This document shows, one piece after another, positions 22,783-35,608 of a stretch of 64,000 bases of DNA; the stretch's first letter is position 1; every line of letters begins with the position of its first letter. Both the position numbers and the translations under genes were made by a program. The stretch covers positions 41,686,804-41,750,803 of the forward strand of contig CM018683.1 of NCBI GenBank assembly GCA_009363875.1. The letters run 5' to 3'. The notes beneath the pieces are model-generated. The model was not told where the DNA came from. It worked only from the letters and a program-made list of their open reading frames with translations, and did no database searches. This stretch comes from Mikania micrantha. Its lineage: Eukaryota; Streptophyta; Magnoliopsida; Asterales; Asteraceae.

Positions 22783-24817
22783 ACCAAATATCAAGTATAA
22801 AATCTTACCACCAATAGCAAAATAGGGCCATTATAGAGGTCATCTTGTTTACTATTTCACGCCTCTCTGGTTGTTTTTAAACAAGCCATCATATAATCAC
22901 ACCAGTTTAAATTCCTTACATATGTTGTTGTCTTTACAGATGTAAGGAATCTTTGATTAATAGTGTTGCTCATCATTGTTTCCCCTATTAATGAGAAAAA
23001 AAACAACCAAAAAGTTGAGCTTGAACATCCTACCTGCATCCTTCTTATCTTTTACGTATGCAACAAGATCCTTGACAAAAATTTTCTTCGGTAAGTCATC
23101 TCCAAACTGGCTCCTCCATTCATTGACAACCGGGTCATTTGCGTTTGGTCGTGTTTTAACAGTGACCTTTGTCCCTCCATTTGGGAATTTGAATACTTCT
23201 TGTATCAAACTAGATGACAACTGGATTTCTCGCTCTCCATCATTAACTGAGTCAGTTTCTGGATTGTAGTTCTGTAGCAGCCAGTAAGCAAAAGCGCTTG
23301 GAATTGCATGCAGTTGAAGGCACAAAATTTCTTGAAATCCCATTTCAGTCACTGCTTTTTTCTGGCTGGAGGAGAGATTTTCAATGAACTTTGTTAGGTT
23401 AGAAATAGCACCTCTCACAATCAACCTTTTCTCGTCAAACGGAATATGAACACTCTTCGGTTTCTTTTGCTTCTTTCTTTTCTTAGGACGCACTTATGTT
23501 GTAGATACATACTCTTCAATAGATTGTGTTTTATTTTCTTTGTTTTTGTTTGATTGAGTCTTCATGATAAAATAACTTAAAGGCTCTAACATCTCATGAT
23601 CTTGATCAGCTGTAGCACAAAAGAAATAATAGTTAAAATACACATTACACAATAAGTAAACACATTAAAGATTACACATTACACAATAGACATAGTACAA
23701 GTCAGACTCGATAATATTAAACCCAACGAAACAACTTCAACATCAAATTTTACACACCAAAACATGACACATTACACATACAATGTACACTACACAAACA
23801 ACATCCTATGTGACAAAAATTATAACAACACAGAGCCATTCAAATACCCTAAACATTACAGACAACACATCAATTATTACACAATTGATAAATCACTTAC
23901 AAAGAGAGGAGAATTCAGCCTCATATAAGACACAATACACATTACACAATGGACATAGTACATTTCAAACTCCATAATATCACAGATGCAACGAAACAAG
24001 CTCAACATCAAATTTTACACACCAAAACATGACACATTACACATACAATGTACACTACATAAACAACATCCTATGTGACAAAAATTATAACAACACAGAG
24101 CCATTCAAATACCCTAAATATTACAGACGACACATCAATTATTACACAATTGATAAATTATTTACTAAGGGAGGAAAATTCAGCCTCATATAAGACACAA
24201 TACACATTACACAATAGACATAGTACATTTCAAACTCCATGTAACACCCCGACCGATGGCGGAAACGTCGGGATGCCACGAGGGATGTGTAGATTGTTCA
24301 TAAGCTCGTGGGCATCTATATAAATCATCACATATCAATTTAATCAACCAAAGTAATTACACAAAAATCATGTTCATCATGATATAGTTACATCAATTTA
24401 CACAAAAGATTAGCTAAATTAACTAAACACTAGTCTTCAGTAATCTAGTTAATTTAGCTAAGTCCAAGACCCTAAGTGATGATGTCCAAAATGTGAGAAC
24501 ATCCTTCTCAACCTACTTTTCTTCATTTCCTGAAACATGTAGAAAATCAAGTGTTAACTACGAAGTAGTTGGTGAGTAATCATAAGTTTTTATGTTTCAA
24601 AAATGTTTACAAGTGTTTGTAAAGGTTTATAATTTTCTAGAAAAATACACATGCGCACCTGCGAGGTAATCCATCATTGCCAACACACAAACACAAACAC
24701 AACAATCACATAATTAAAATAATCACAAATAATCATCCATATATATTCAACCAATCTCAACCGAACACATCAAGTCAATAATTAACATTCACCATAATCA
24801 TATCAATATAAGTTACC

Positions 24818-25040
24818 GCAGAGGACCTCAGTCAACTCAATCAACGACGGAATCATCGCGGAGGACCTCAATTAACTCAACCAATGATATTCCTAAATAG
24901 TATAAGTGTCAATACATGCACTGCGGAGGACCGCAGTCAACTCAACCAACAGTCGAATCACTGAGGAGGACCGAAGTCAACTCACCAACAGTAACTCAAT
25001 CATTGCGGAGGACCTAAGTCAACTCAACCAACAATGACTC
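24818..25040 (-). repeat. Minisatellite in the outer solo LTR, 5 units
   Basis: The word GCGGAGGACC..AGTCAACTCAACCAA recurs with changes near 24818, 24858, 24923, 24964 and 25004, spacing 40-65 bp. It lies about 0.6-0.8 kb from the LTR end. Confidence 0.8.
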
Positions 25041-26122
25041 ATGGAGTAATAATAATCCATATCAATCCATAATCAATAATAATTCAATAATATGAATATC
25101 ATATTGATAATCCAGGAGTCACCCATGTGTTATCAAAATAATATTTAAAATTCTGGTATACATGTTCCACCTCCGAGTTTAAAAACAAAATGATTTAAAA
25201 AGGAGGTTAGGAGAACTCACCTGAATTCCTTAGATTCAGTGTTCTGTAGTATGCACGCTCACGTATGTGAAATCAAAAGCAACTCAATCAACCTGTATTT
25301 ATCGTATGTTTCGCATTCATAAGTACGTAAGTTTGATCATAATTAAGTGTCTACACGTGTTTATCTTAAATCCATAAATATATCATTAACTTAGTTTATT
25401 TTATCTAAGTTAAAATGATACTTGCTGCTACGGAAGTCATTATCGTCAAAATATAATTTAAACTGCTTGGTTTTTATTTATATAGTGATGATAAACTAAA
25501 AGTGAAGTCTTGTGTGCACCCCTGTAGATATGTATACTCCGAGGTGATAATCCTAACCCTACACATATCTATACATGCATGCACGTTCAATTAATTTGAC
25601 CACCATGATTTAAGTTATTAAAATCTAGTTTATATTTAAGAAAGTTATACTTAGGTTATTCACATAAAATGTTCACATTATTGTAATTACATGATTTAAA
25701 ACCTATGTATAATGTGAAAAAGGTGGTGGTCCTTATAATCTTCATGCATGCATGGGTATACATAATTTCTCATGTTCTTTGGTTCACCCATAACCCTAGT
25801 TTGAAAACTTAGGTTCGATAGCCCTTGATCCAGCGAACCTTGGGGTCCGGTTACACCTTAGGTTCGGCTTCTTAGGGTTCGCAGCCACCCTTAGGTTTGC
25901 CACCAGAAGGTTCGTTGTCCAAAGGTTATGAAGCTATGGAAGGTTCGCTGGAATGGGAGGTCCGACCATGCACCAGGTTCGGCCATGCATCAGGTTCGCC
26001 CATTTAGGGTTCGTGAAGCCTTGGTTCGTGGATGGAAGCTTCGGCTGGCACAAGGTTCGGCCGAGAGAGGTTCGCAGCAACATTAGGTTTTAGGTTCGTG
26101 AAGCTGGGTTCGCAGCTCTTGG

Positions 26123-28933
26123 TGTAATCTTTACGATTTTCGTGATTTAAATTAAATGTAATGGTGTCGTAATTATAATAAAAGAAAGTCTATGTGGTTT
26201 TGTTAACGCAATTCAAATTCTAAAATATATATACTATGATATGAACCTATTGATTATATATGAGTTGTTCAAAGTAAACTTCATTTAACTAAGATAAAAT
26301 ATTTAATTCAAAATAGAATTTAATAACTACAGTTAGTTTATTTTATAAATGAGTTATAAAATTTATTATATAAATAAATAAATTTTTAACAAATAATGAT
26401 TACTAAAACCTTACATGATTTTTAAAATTATAAAGATCTACAAATCTTAATAGTTTTATAAAAACTTTGAGAATTATTAGGATGTCTAAAGTTAAAGATT
26501 ACAAAGAAATTTCATTTGTTATAAGTTTTATAAATTGAAAGTTTGTTTTTGTGGTTTAGTTATCAGATAACAAAAGATAGAATTATAAGGACTATATTGT
26601 AATTTTACTTCTTCTTCTTTGTTCTTGTTTCTCAAACACGTTCACATCTCCCTCACCGATTCTTGGACTTCAAAACAACCAAAACGTAAATTTTAAATGT
26701 AATTCATGATTATATTGCGTTTCCTACACGTTTGAGATCAAAACCGAAATCATTAATTGAGAATTTCATTCGTTTAATACCACATAGTCGTAACCGAACG
26801 AGAGGAGTTGAACTACCACTTGAATTCGACTTAAACGACAACAAAAATCAAATTAATTCTACCGGAAGCTAGGCGACTTTCCTCTGAAACTAACGACATC
26901 AAGAACACGTTCTGATTCAATCTAAATCTCTCCATCGAGTTCGTGAGCCATCAAGAACAAGATTCTAATCAAACTCGGTCAATTCGGAAGCAAATCAAGT
27001 AAGTTATAGGTCTAACCTACTCGTTTTTACATGAGGAATGATAACCCCATGGTTTAAACGACTCATGATCGACAATTCGATTGATTAGAAATTCTAGGGC
27101 TTGTATTGGATGAACAAGAAAAAGAATTTGGGTATAAGATTAATCAGAATACCCAGAAACCCAAAGAAGCTAACATGGTCTGCTGGTAAAACACGCGGGT
27201 TGCGTGTGAGTGGTCGGGGGTTCGAACCCGATCTAAGTCGGGTTAGATCATTTTTCCTCTTTATTCTTTTAAATATTTATTTTCTTAACTAAATAAACTT
27301 TAGAAATTCTAAAAAAATTCCTAAAATTCTAAAATCATGTTTCTAATAATCTGTTAAAAGTTTGGAATTTTTCAGAAAAGATTTATATTATTTTACTATT
27401 TAAATGTTATTTAAATAGTTTTAAATATATAAAAAAAATATTAAAACAAATCTAAAAATTCTAAGAAAATTCTTTAAATTCTAATATACTATTTATAATA
27501 TTCTGACAAAATTTTAGAATTTTTCAGGATAAATTTATATTATTTTTCTATTTAAAAGTCATTTAAATAGTTTTAATTATATAGAAAATACTAAAACATT
27601 TCTAAAAATTCTGGAAAAATTCCAGAAATTATAATTTAACTATATTAACATTCTGGAAATTTTTAAATAAATTTTTGAATATTATTTTTAAAATTTATTA
27701 TTTTATTGTTTTAATAAACTTTAAATAAAAGTATGATTTATGAAATTAATTTAAAAGTCAGGAAATTATTTTTATTTTCTGGAATTAATTTTAATGGTAT
27801 TATAATTATAAGTTTTCAAAATTTTATTAACAAACATACATATATATTAATTCTTTGAATCATTTAAACATATAACTAGTTATAAATCATTTTTATTTTA
27901 TTTTATTTTTACAAGATATATACATTTCTAAATTATTATTTTTAGAAAAATAAATATAAACAATGTTTGAAAAATGTTATACTTTCATTTCATCACAAAA
28001 ATTGCAAAACAATTTCATAGCATTATTTCTAAACACAAAGGGAATTTTATGATCAAACATAAACATTTAATTAGATAGATCTAAGTTATATTTTATAAAT
28101 CTAGGCTAATTTGAGGAGTGGTTCCTTCCTAAGCATAATCAAACATTACTTGGATAACTCTAAAGCTAAAGCAAGTGAGTTTTCTTATACTCCCTTTTTA
28201 CATTTTTGTAATCTTTGGGATGTTGCACATGTCATATTAAACAATGGTATTCTAGAGTCAAAAACAAATACTATGATGCAATTCTATAGTTTAAATTAGA
28301 ATTTGATTTGAATGTTATGTGTTACCTATTTGTTTGTATATCTATGTGTTATCATTATTGGATTATCATATACAATATATTAGTACTAGTAGCCTTTAAT
28401 TAACATGACTTATGTCATTGTTTAATATTAAAGGTGAAATTGCCAAAAACTATTAGTATTATTAGTAACCTTTCTTTAGTGACTTTGTGCCATTATGATA
28501 GAAAGGTGAAATTGCCAAATTCTATTAATCAAACATTGTGGAACATATACATATTTAGATCAATTTTTATTAGACTATTGTTGCATCTTATTTCTATTAT
28601 ACATATATCAAACTGTATGAGAATCTCACCAACTATGCAAATAGTTGATCAAAACTCTATTTTACATGTGTAACAGGTTAGTGGCTTGGATGAAGACACA
28701 CTTAAGCTATTTGGACCTAGTTAATAAAATAAACAATGTTATTTATTTTGGTTTGTTTGGAATTGAAATTGTTGGATTATGTTTGGTTGTTTGAATTATC
28801 TTGGATGTTTGAATGAATGTTATGTTGATCTTAAATTGGATTATTAAACTATTGAAACTTATAAAGTAGCACCATGAGTTATGAACAATCAAACTCGCGC
28901 CCAACGTATTCCGCCGTTGGTTGGGGTGTGACA
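26123..28933 (+). repeat. Tekay-like gypsy 5' LTR
   Basis: This 2811-bp LTR starts TGTAATCTTTACG, ends TTGGGGTGTGACA, is preceded by the TSD CTTGG (26118-26122) and followed by a primer site. It repeats at 34492-40106 with few mismatches and small indels. LTRs of this size fit the Tekay/Del clade. The stretch 27290-28100 is extremely AT-rich with repeated AAATTCT words. Confidence 0.93.
27167..27240 (+). other. tRNA-like Pol III module inside the Tekay 5' LTR
   Basis: An A-box-like TGGTCTGCTGGTAAA (27177) is followed about 40 bases on by a strong B-box-like GGGGTTCGAACCC inside a TCGGG/CCCGA stem, with an ACACGC/GCGTGT stem between. It folds like a degenerate tRNA, but the anticodon loop has five bases and no proper acceptor stem is seen. 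The same module lies at 35533-35608. Confidence 0.5.
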
Positions 28934-28936
28934 GAT

Positions 28937-28952
28937 TGGTATCAGAGCCAGG
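28937..28952 (+). other. Tekay primer-binding site
   Basis: TGGTATCAGAGCCAGG begins three bases after the LTR. It matches the initiator Met tRNA complement of plant LTR elements exactly over the usual 12-13 bases. Confidence 0.92.
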
Positions 28953-29830
28953 TTATAGTGATTTAGGTTATTAGAAATGGTGACCTAGACTATAACTAAG
29001 TTAACCCCAAATATGAGAATTTCTCATATTTCATATCTATTACTTATGTGCTTATGTGCTACTTGTTTATTAAATGTTTATATATTATGTGATATACTAT
29101 GTGTTGTGTGTTATGTTGTTACCATAGAGGAAAAACTTAGTTTATAATATACCTTACACTTGAACTTAGATTAAGCATGCCTTAGCATAAGTTAACTTTG
29201 TATTAAGGATGCCTTAGTTTAAGTTTATTCTAGACTTTAAATTAGGAATTTCTTATTTTATTCTCATGAACGCGCGACGACTCGTTAGATGTTAGGAATT
29301 CAATTCATTAGGCTAGAATGCCTAATTACATTCTATAAGTTTGATCAATACATATAAGTTATATGTATTATAAAAATTGATTTTTATAATCTCGTTAGAA
29401 TTTAGTTTGTAAGTGGACATGTACTAACTGGAAGGGTGTAATACAGGTAGTTGGAATTCCTGTCTAGGAAAGCTATTCGCATAAATCCCCGAGGTACTGT
29501 GGGACCAGTCTAGCTTTCCTGGGGACTTCTAATGAGAGTATTATCACTTATAGGCCAAAGCATGTCATACCAAACACTATACAAACTATATATTCTAATA
29601 TGTCAAAGGTGTTCAAATTTTGAATACCATTCCTTATATTTAAAAATATCAAAAGGATTTACAATGTGTGTTATCATATTTCAATGAAATCATGACATAC
29701 TACATATGGTTAGTAATGATAGTTTATTACTCTACCTAAGGTATTAATATGTCACATATTCAAATGCATTCTATGATTTCCAATTCCATTATTATTCAAA
29801 TTTTAATTCAAAATTTCTATTTCTTTTAGA
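28953..29830 (+). other. Tekay 5' leader, no gene
   Basis: These 0.88 kb between primer site and gag start contain no substantial frame. It is AT-rich and presumably holds the untranslated leader. Confidence 0.6.
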
Positions 29831-32800
29831 ATGGCTAATAGACGTCGCGCAGCTGAACGAAGAATGGCTACCGAAATTGCCCGACAAATGGCTGCTGTAA
29901 TACCGAATATGGTAGTTCAATTGCAACAACAACTCAATGCTAATCCCAACAATGCTAACAATGGGAATAATGAAGGAGTTAACCGACCTAGGTGCTCTTT
30001 TAAACATTTCAATTCATGCAATCTACCCAAGTATAATAGGTCTGATGGGGCGACTTGGTTGCTCCAATGGTATGAAGGTATGGAAAATAACTTTCTTAAC
30101 AGTGAGTGCCCGGACAATCTGAAAGTACGTTATGCTGCGGGAACTCTCCAAAAGAGAGCTCTCACATGGTGGAACAATGAAAAAAGGGCATTGGGAGAAG
30201 AAGCTGTGACCGCTCTCACTTGGGATCAACTCAAAGAAAGAATGACTCATGAGTTCTGCCCAAGCAATGAAGTCAAAAAGCTTGAGTATGAATTTTGGGA
30301 ACTCAAGCAAGACAGTGGTGAAAACTTAGCTTACAATAACCGTTTCCATGAACTGAGTTTACTATGTCCTGGCATAGTGACTCCTTTGAAAAAAGCTATT
30401 GAAAAATACATTGATGGACTTCCTTTGCAAATTCAAGACTCGGTTTATGGAAGTAAACCTAACACGTTGGCTGATGCAATTCAAATGGCTGCTACTCTTA
30501 TTGATAATCATGTGAAAGCTGGAACCCTCACTAGAAAGGGTGCAAAGAAAGCAAAGGATCAAGCTAAAGGTGCAACCGAACCACCAAAAGAGGAGTCCAA
30601 AGCTGGGTCATCCTCTAATTTCAAGAAAAATAACAAAAGGAAGGCAGGTCATGTGAACTTTGCTGTGACCCATGCTGTTCCACTCCAACAAGTTGCCCCT
30701 GGCATGATTACTCAACCAATCAAAAAGACTTACACCGGCACCAACCCATTGTGCAAAACTTGCAGTTTTCACCATCCTGCTGCGAGCCCATATAGATTGT
30801 GCACCAATTGCAATCGTATGGGTCATTTTGCAATGAACTGTCGTATGCCAAAGGTTCAAGCTCCAGGTCCGAATATGCCTTTAATTACTGCACCTAAACA
30901 GCCAGTGGTCAAAGCTTGTTTTCGTTGCGGGAATCCAAATCACTTCATCAACACTTGTCCCCTACGTGACAACAATAATGCATTGGTTGCAACAAATCAA
31001 GCCAACCAAGGTGCAAGGGGTCGAGTTTTCAATGTCAATGCAAATCAGGCTCAAAACAACAACGATGTGGTGAACGGTACGTTTTTAATAAATGGACTTT
31101 ATGCTTCTATGTTATTTGACACGGGAGCCGATAAGAGTTTTGTATCTCTAGAGTTTGAACCATTACTTGCTACATCTAGAGTTAAGATAGATAAACCATT
31201 TAGTGTTGAAGTAGCCAATGGTAAGTCAATTAGTCTTGACTCGTATATTCCAAATTGTAATTTGAACCTTAATAATCATGACTTCTCTATCGACCTCATT
31301 CCTATGCAATTAGGAAGCTTTGATATCATAGTAGGCATGGACTGGTTGTCAAAGAACCATGCTGAAATTGTTTGTTTTGAAAAGTACATTCGAATTCCTT
31401 TAAAAGAGGGTCAAGAACTTCTAGTTTTTGGAGAGAAGGCTTCAAAGGGTCTTCAACTTATGTCGTGCATCCAAGCTCAAAAGTACTTGCGTAAAAAGTA
31501 CGTGACCTTTCTAGCTCATATTGTGGAAACCAAAACTGAAAAGAAGAAGATAGAAGATATACCAGTTGTGCGTGAATTTCCTGAAGTCTTTCCTGAAGAC
31601 ATTTCTGGATTACCTCCAATTCGAAAAGTCGAGTTTAAAATCGAACTTGTTCCCGGTGCGATTCCTGTCGCCAAAGCTCCCTATCGTCTTGCACCGTCTG
31701 AATTACAAGAACTCTCAAGCCAATTGCAAGAACTGTCTGACAAAGGGTTCATTCGCCCTAGTTCATCTCCATGGGGTGCACCTGTGTTGTTTGTGAAAAA
31801 GAAAGATGGTTCGTTTAGAATGTGTATCGATTATCGTGAACTCAATAAACTCACGATTAAAAATCGATATCCTCTTCCTAGAATTGATGATCTCTTTGAT
31901 CAATTGCAAGGAGCCAAGTGTTTCTCAAAGATTGATCTTCGATCGGGTTATCATCAACTACGTGTGTTTGAAGATGATGTACCCAAGACTGCTTTTCGTA
32001 CAAGATATGGGCATTATGAGTTCATGGTTATGCCTTTTGGTTTAACTAACGCACCTGCGGTTTTTATGGACTTGATGAATCGTGTTTGCAAGCCTTATCT
32101 TGACAAGTTCGTGATCGTGTTCATCGATGATATTTTGATTTATTCTAAGTCAAAATCTGAACACGAGAATCATCTTCGTTTAATTCTTGAACTCCTAAAG
32201 AAAGAGAAACTTTATGCTAAATTCTCCAAGTGTGAATTTTGGCTTAAAGAGGTTCAATTTTTGGGTCATATAGTAAACGAAGAAGGGATTCATGTTGATC
32301 CTGCAAAGATTGAAACGGTGAAGAATTGGAAAACTCCAACGACACCTACCGAGATTCGCTCTTTTCTTGGTCTTGCAGGTTAATTTTTAATCTTTAGAAA
32401 TTTCTTTAGAATTCTTTCTCATTTCATATTTTAAATTAAATTTCTTAAACTGACAGGTTATTACCGTCGGTTTATCTCTAATTTCTCCAAAATTGCATTA
32501 CCACTTACTGCCTTGACACACAAAGGTAAATCTTACAAGTGGGAAGCTGCTCAGGAGAATGCGTTTCAAACTCTAAAACAAAAGTTGTGCAATGCTCCTA
32601 TTCTTACTTTGCCCGATAGAATTGAGGATTTTGTGGTTTATTGTGATGCATCAAACCAAAGTCTTGGATGTGTTCTTATGCAACGTGGGCAGGTGATTGC
32701 ATACGCTTCAAGACAATTAAAGGTTCATGAGAAGAACTACACGACTCATGATCTTGAACTTGGTGCTGTTGTATTCGCTTTAAAGATTTGGAGGCATTAT

Positions 32801-34519
32801 TTGTATGGTACAAAATGTGTGGTATTCACTGACCACAAAAGCCTTCAGCATATCCTCAATCAAAAGGAACTTAATATGAGACAAAGGCGTTGGGTAGAGT
32901 TGCTCAATGACTACGATTGTGAAATACGTTACCATCCTGGTAAAGTAAACGTAGTTGCCGATGCGCTTAGTCGAAAGGATCATGGGAAGTCAATCATCTT
33001 ACAAAGCATTCAAATCACATTAGATATTCAAAATCGTATTCTTGAAGCGCAACAATTGGTTGAATCTGAAGGCAAGTTGCATGAGGAATTGCCAAATAGT
33101 GTGCAAATTGAATCCAAGACAAATGGATTGGTACACTTTCAAAACCGTTTGTGGATTCCCAATCGTAATAACTTAAGAGAACTTATTCTCAATGAAGCTC
33201 ACAAGTCTCGTTACTCTATTCATCCTGGTGCCGATAAGATGTACAATGACCTTCGAGCTCAGTATTGGTGGCCAGGCATGAAGAATGATGTTATCCTTTT
33301 CGTATCAAAGTGTCTTACTTGCTCTAAAGTGAAAGCCGAACATCAAAGACCATCAGGATTACTCGAACAACCTGAAATACCTGTTTGGAAGTGGGAAGGA
33401 ATTGCTATGGATTTCATAACTAAACTCCCACGAACTTCCAAAGGTTATGACAGCATTTGGGTTATTGTTGATCGTCTTACAAAGGCTGCTCACTTTCTAC
33501 CGATTCGTGAAAGCTATCGTGTTGAAGAGTTGGCTCGAATCTACATCAATGAAATTGTGTGTAGACATGGAGTTCCACTCAACATCATTTCTGACCGTGA
33601 TGGTCGATTTATATCACATTTTTGGAAATCATTGCAATCATCATTGGGAACTCAATTGAATCTTAGCACTGCCTACCATCCACAAACTGATGGACAATCT
33701 GAAAGGACCATACAAACATTAGAAGACATGCTTAGATGTTGTGTGATCGATTTTGGTGGTAATTGGGATACCCATTTACCATTAATCGAATTTTCATACA
33801 ATAACGGTTATCATACTAGTATCAACATGGCTCCTTTTGAAGCTCTTTATGGGCGTAAATGTCGATCACCAGTCTGTTGGAATGAGTTAGGTGAAGCTCA
33901 AATCACTGGACCTGAATTGGTTCAAGAAACAACAAACAAAATACTTCGAATTCGTGAGAATCTGACAACTGCAAGAAGTAGGCAAAAGAGCTATGCTGAT
34001 AAACGGCGAAAGCCGTTGGAATTTCAAGTCAACGATATGGTTCTTTTAAAGGTATCACCTTGGAAAGGAGTTGTTCGTTTTGGCAAGAAGGGCAAGCTAG
34101 CTCCTCGATTCGTAGGTCCTTTTAAGATTCTGGAAAGGATTGGTAAAGTGGCCTATCGACTTGAACTGCCTCAAGAACTTTCAAATATTCATCCTACCTT
34201 TCATGTTTCGAATCTGAAAAAGTGTCTAGCTGATGAAAATCTTCATATACCCCTTGATGAAGTGACTGTTGATGAAACAATGCACTTTATTGAGAAACCT
34301 GTGAAAATCGTCGATCGAGAAATCAAGAAATTGAAAAATAAGCGTATTCCAATAGTCTTGGTCAAATGGGATTCTAAACGAGGCCCTGAACTTACTTGGG
34401 AACGTGAGGATCAAATGAAGATCAAGTATCCATATTTTTCACGCAAGAGTGTTCCTAATTTCGGGACGAAATTCTCTAAAGTATGGGAGACTGTAATCTT
34501 TACGATTTTCGTGATTTAA
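29831..34519 (+). CDS. Tekay/Del-like Ty3/gypsy Gag-Pol polyprotein, one intron
   Basis: Joining 29831-32378 to 32457-34519 gives one uninterrupted frame of 1536 residues. Gag (about 1-300) is followed by two zinc knuckles (CTNCNRMGHFAMNC at 324, CFRCGNPNHFINTC at 363) and an aspartic protease with FDTGADKSF (Asp430). RT has the catalytic FIDD (Asp766-767). After the splice junction come RNase H (YCDASNQSLG), an integrase with an HHCC finger (CLTCSKV) and DDE core (AMDFITKLP, ISDRDGRF, SERTIQTLE), and a degenerate chromodomain-like end (LTWEREDQMK). It makes the particle, cuts the polyprotein, copies the RNA and integrates the cDNA. Order RT-RNase H-integrase is Ty3/gypsy. The start is the first ATG after the leader. 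Unspliced RNA stops at 32381-32383, giving an 850-residue Gag-protease-RT. The stop lies 28 bases inside the 3' LTR. By sequence this copy could be functional. Confidence 0.93.
32379..32456 (+). other. Putative 78-bp GT-AG intron between RT and RNase H
   Basis: The coding sequence ends CTTGCAG, then GTTAATTTTT...AAACTGACAG, then GTTATTACCG. Removing 78 bases restores the conserved LGLAGYYRRF segment in phase 1. The segment is AT-rich as plant introns are, and its third to fifth bases supply an in-frame TAA if retained. A random insertion would have to create both splice sites and the exact frame. Confidence 0.82.
34478..34490 (+). other. Tekay polypurine tract
   Basis: AAAGTATGGGAGA ends one base before the 3' LTR. 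It is less pure than usual and lies inside the coding frame, which runs on into the LTR. Confidence 0.6.
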
Positions 34520-35532
34520 AGTAAATGTAATGGTGTCGTAATTATAATAAAAGAAAATCTATGTGGTTTTGTTAATGCAATTCAAATTCTAAAATATATA
34601 TACTATGATATGAACCTATTGATTATATATGAGTTGTTCAAAGTAAACTTCATTTAACTAAGATAAAATATTTAATTCAAAATAGAATTTAATAACTATA
34701 GTTAGTTTATTTGATAAATGAGTTATAAAATTTATTATAAATAAATAAATTTTTAACAAATAATGATTACTAAAACCTTACATGATTTTTAAAATTATAA
34801 AGATCTACTAATCTTAATAGTTTTATAAAAACTTTGAGAATTATTAGGATGTCTAAAGTTAAAGATTACAAAGAAATTTCATTTGTTATAAGTTTTATAA
34901 ATTGAAAGTTTGTTTTTGTGGTTTAGTTATCAGATAACAAAAGATAGAATTATAAGGACTATATTGTAATTTTACTTCTTCTTCTTTGTTCTTGTTTCTC
35001 AAACACGTTCACATCTCCCTCACCGATTCTTGGACTTCAAAACAACCAAAACGTAAATTTTAAATGTAATTCATGATTATATTGCGTTTCCTACACGTTT
35101 GAGATCAAAACCGAAATCATTAATTGAGAATTTCATTCGTTTAATACCACATAGTCGTAACCGAACGAGAGGAGTTGAACTACCACTTGAATTCGACTTA
35201 AACGACAACAAAAATCAAATTAATTCTACCGGAAGCTAGGCGACTTTCCTCTGAAACTAACGACATCAAGAACACGTTCTGATTCAATCTAAATCTCTCC
35301 ATCGAGTTCGTGAGCCATCAAGAACAAGATTCTAATCAAACTCGGTCAATTCGGAAGCAAATCAAGTAAGTTATAGGTCTAACCTACTCGTTTTTACATG
35401 AGGAATGATAACCCCATGGTTTAAACGACTCATGATCGACAATTCGATTGATTAGAAATTCTAGGGCTTGTATTGGATGAACAAGAAAAAGGATTTGGGT
35501 ATAAGATTAATCAGAATACCCAGAAACCCAAA

Positions 35533-35608
35533 GAAGCTAACATGGTCTGCTGGTAAAACACGCGGGTTGCGTGTGAGTGGTCGGGGGTTCGAACCCGATC
35601 TAAGTCGG
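35533..35608 (+). other. tRNA-like Pol III module inside the Tekay 3' LTR
   Basis: LTR copy of the module at 27167-27240: same A-box-like and B-box-like sequences, with a base change just after the module. Confidence 0.5.

Larger units (their letters stand above)
17451..23609 (-). pseudogene. Ulp1-like cysteine protease pseudogene, exons 2 to last
   Basis: Read on -, about eight coding blocks: 23609-22860, 22605-22213, 22141-21802, 21525-20767, 20660-20507, 20125-19950, 19900-19577 and 17567-17451. The first has the IPSAFAYWLLQNY segment typical of plant Ulp1-family transposon proteins. Block 21525-20968 is a low-complexity Glu/Lys/Thr/Val domain. The last blocks are the C48 peptidase domain: His in SAHYYLMYF, Asp in LIDNG and the presumed catalytic Cys in NHVDCRVFLMRHME (about 19690), where the usual Gly after Cys is Arg. 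Family members cleave SUMO-type conjugates. Damage: TAA at 23494-23496, frameshift near 23000, TGA at 22857-22859, frame breaks at 19800-19970, and a Helitron in the last exon. The gene stop is TAG at 17451-17453. Exon 1 lies at 42447-42615. Confidence 0.72.

Noticed and set aside
16735..22790. Telomere-like arrays
   Set aside because: The unit is TAATGTG, not the plant telomeric TTTAGGG, and the arrays follow intron positions.
22957..23005. 49-bp intron in the Ulp1-like gene (GTAGG...AATAG)
   Set aside because: Both sides and the segment itself read as family protein, with one frame change at a T-run. A frameshift explains it better than a very short intron.
27177..27240. tRNA gene in the Tekay LTR
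   Set aside because: A and B boxes are good, but the anticodon loop has five bases, no proper acceptor stem forms, and it repeats with the LTR. Listed as a tRNA-like module only.
28111..28673. Small frames repeated at 39283-39845
   Set aside because: They repeat because they lie in the two Tekay LTRs; AT-rich, no domain.
29831..34519. Integrated plant pararetrovirus
   Set aside because: LTRs, 5-bp TSD, integrase and Ty3/gypsy domain order are present, and no movement or coat protein is seen. It is an LTR retrotransposon.
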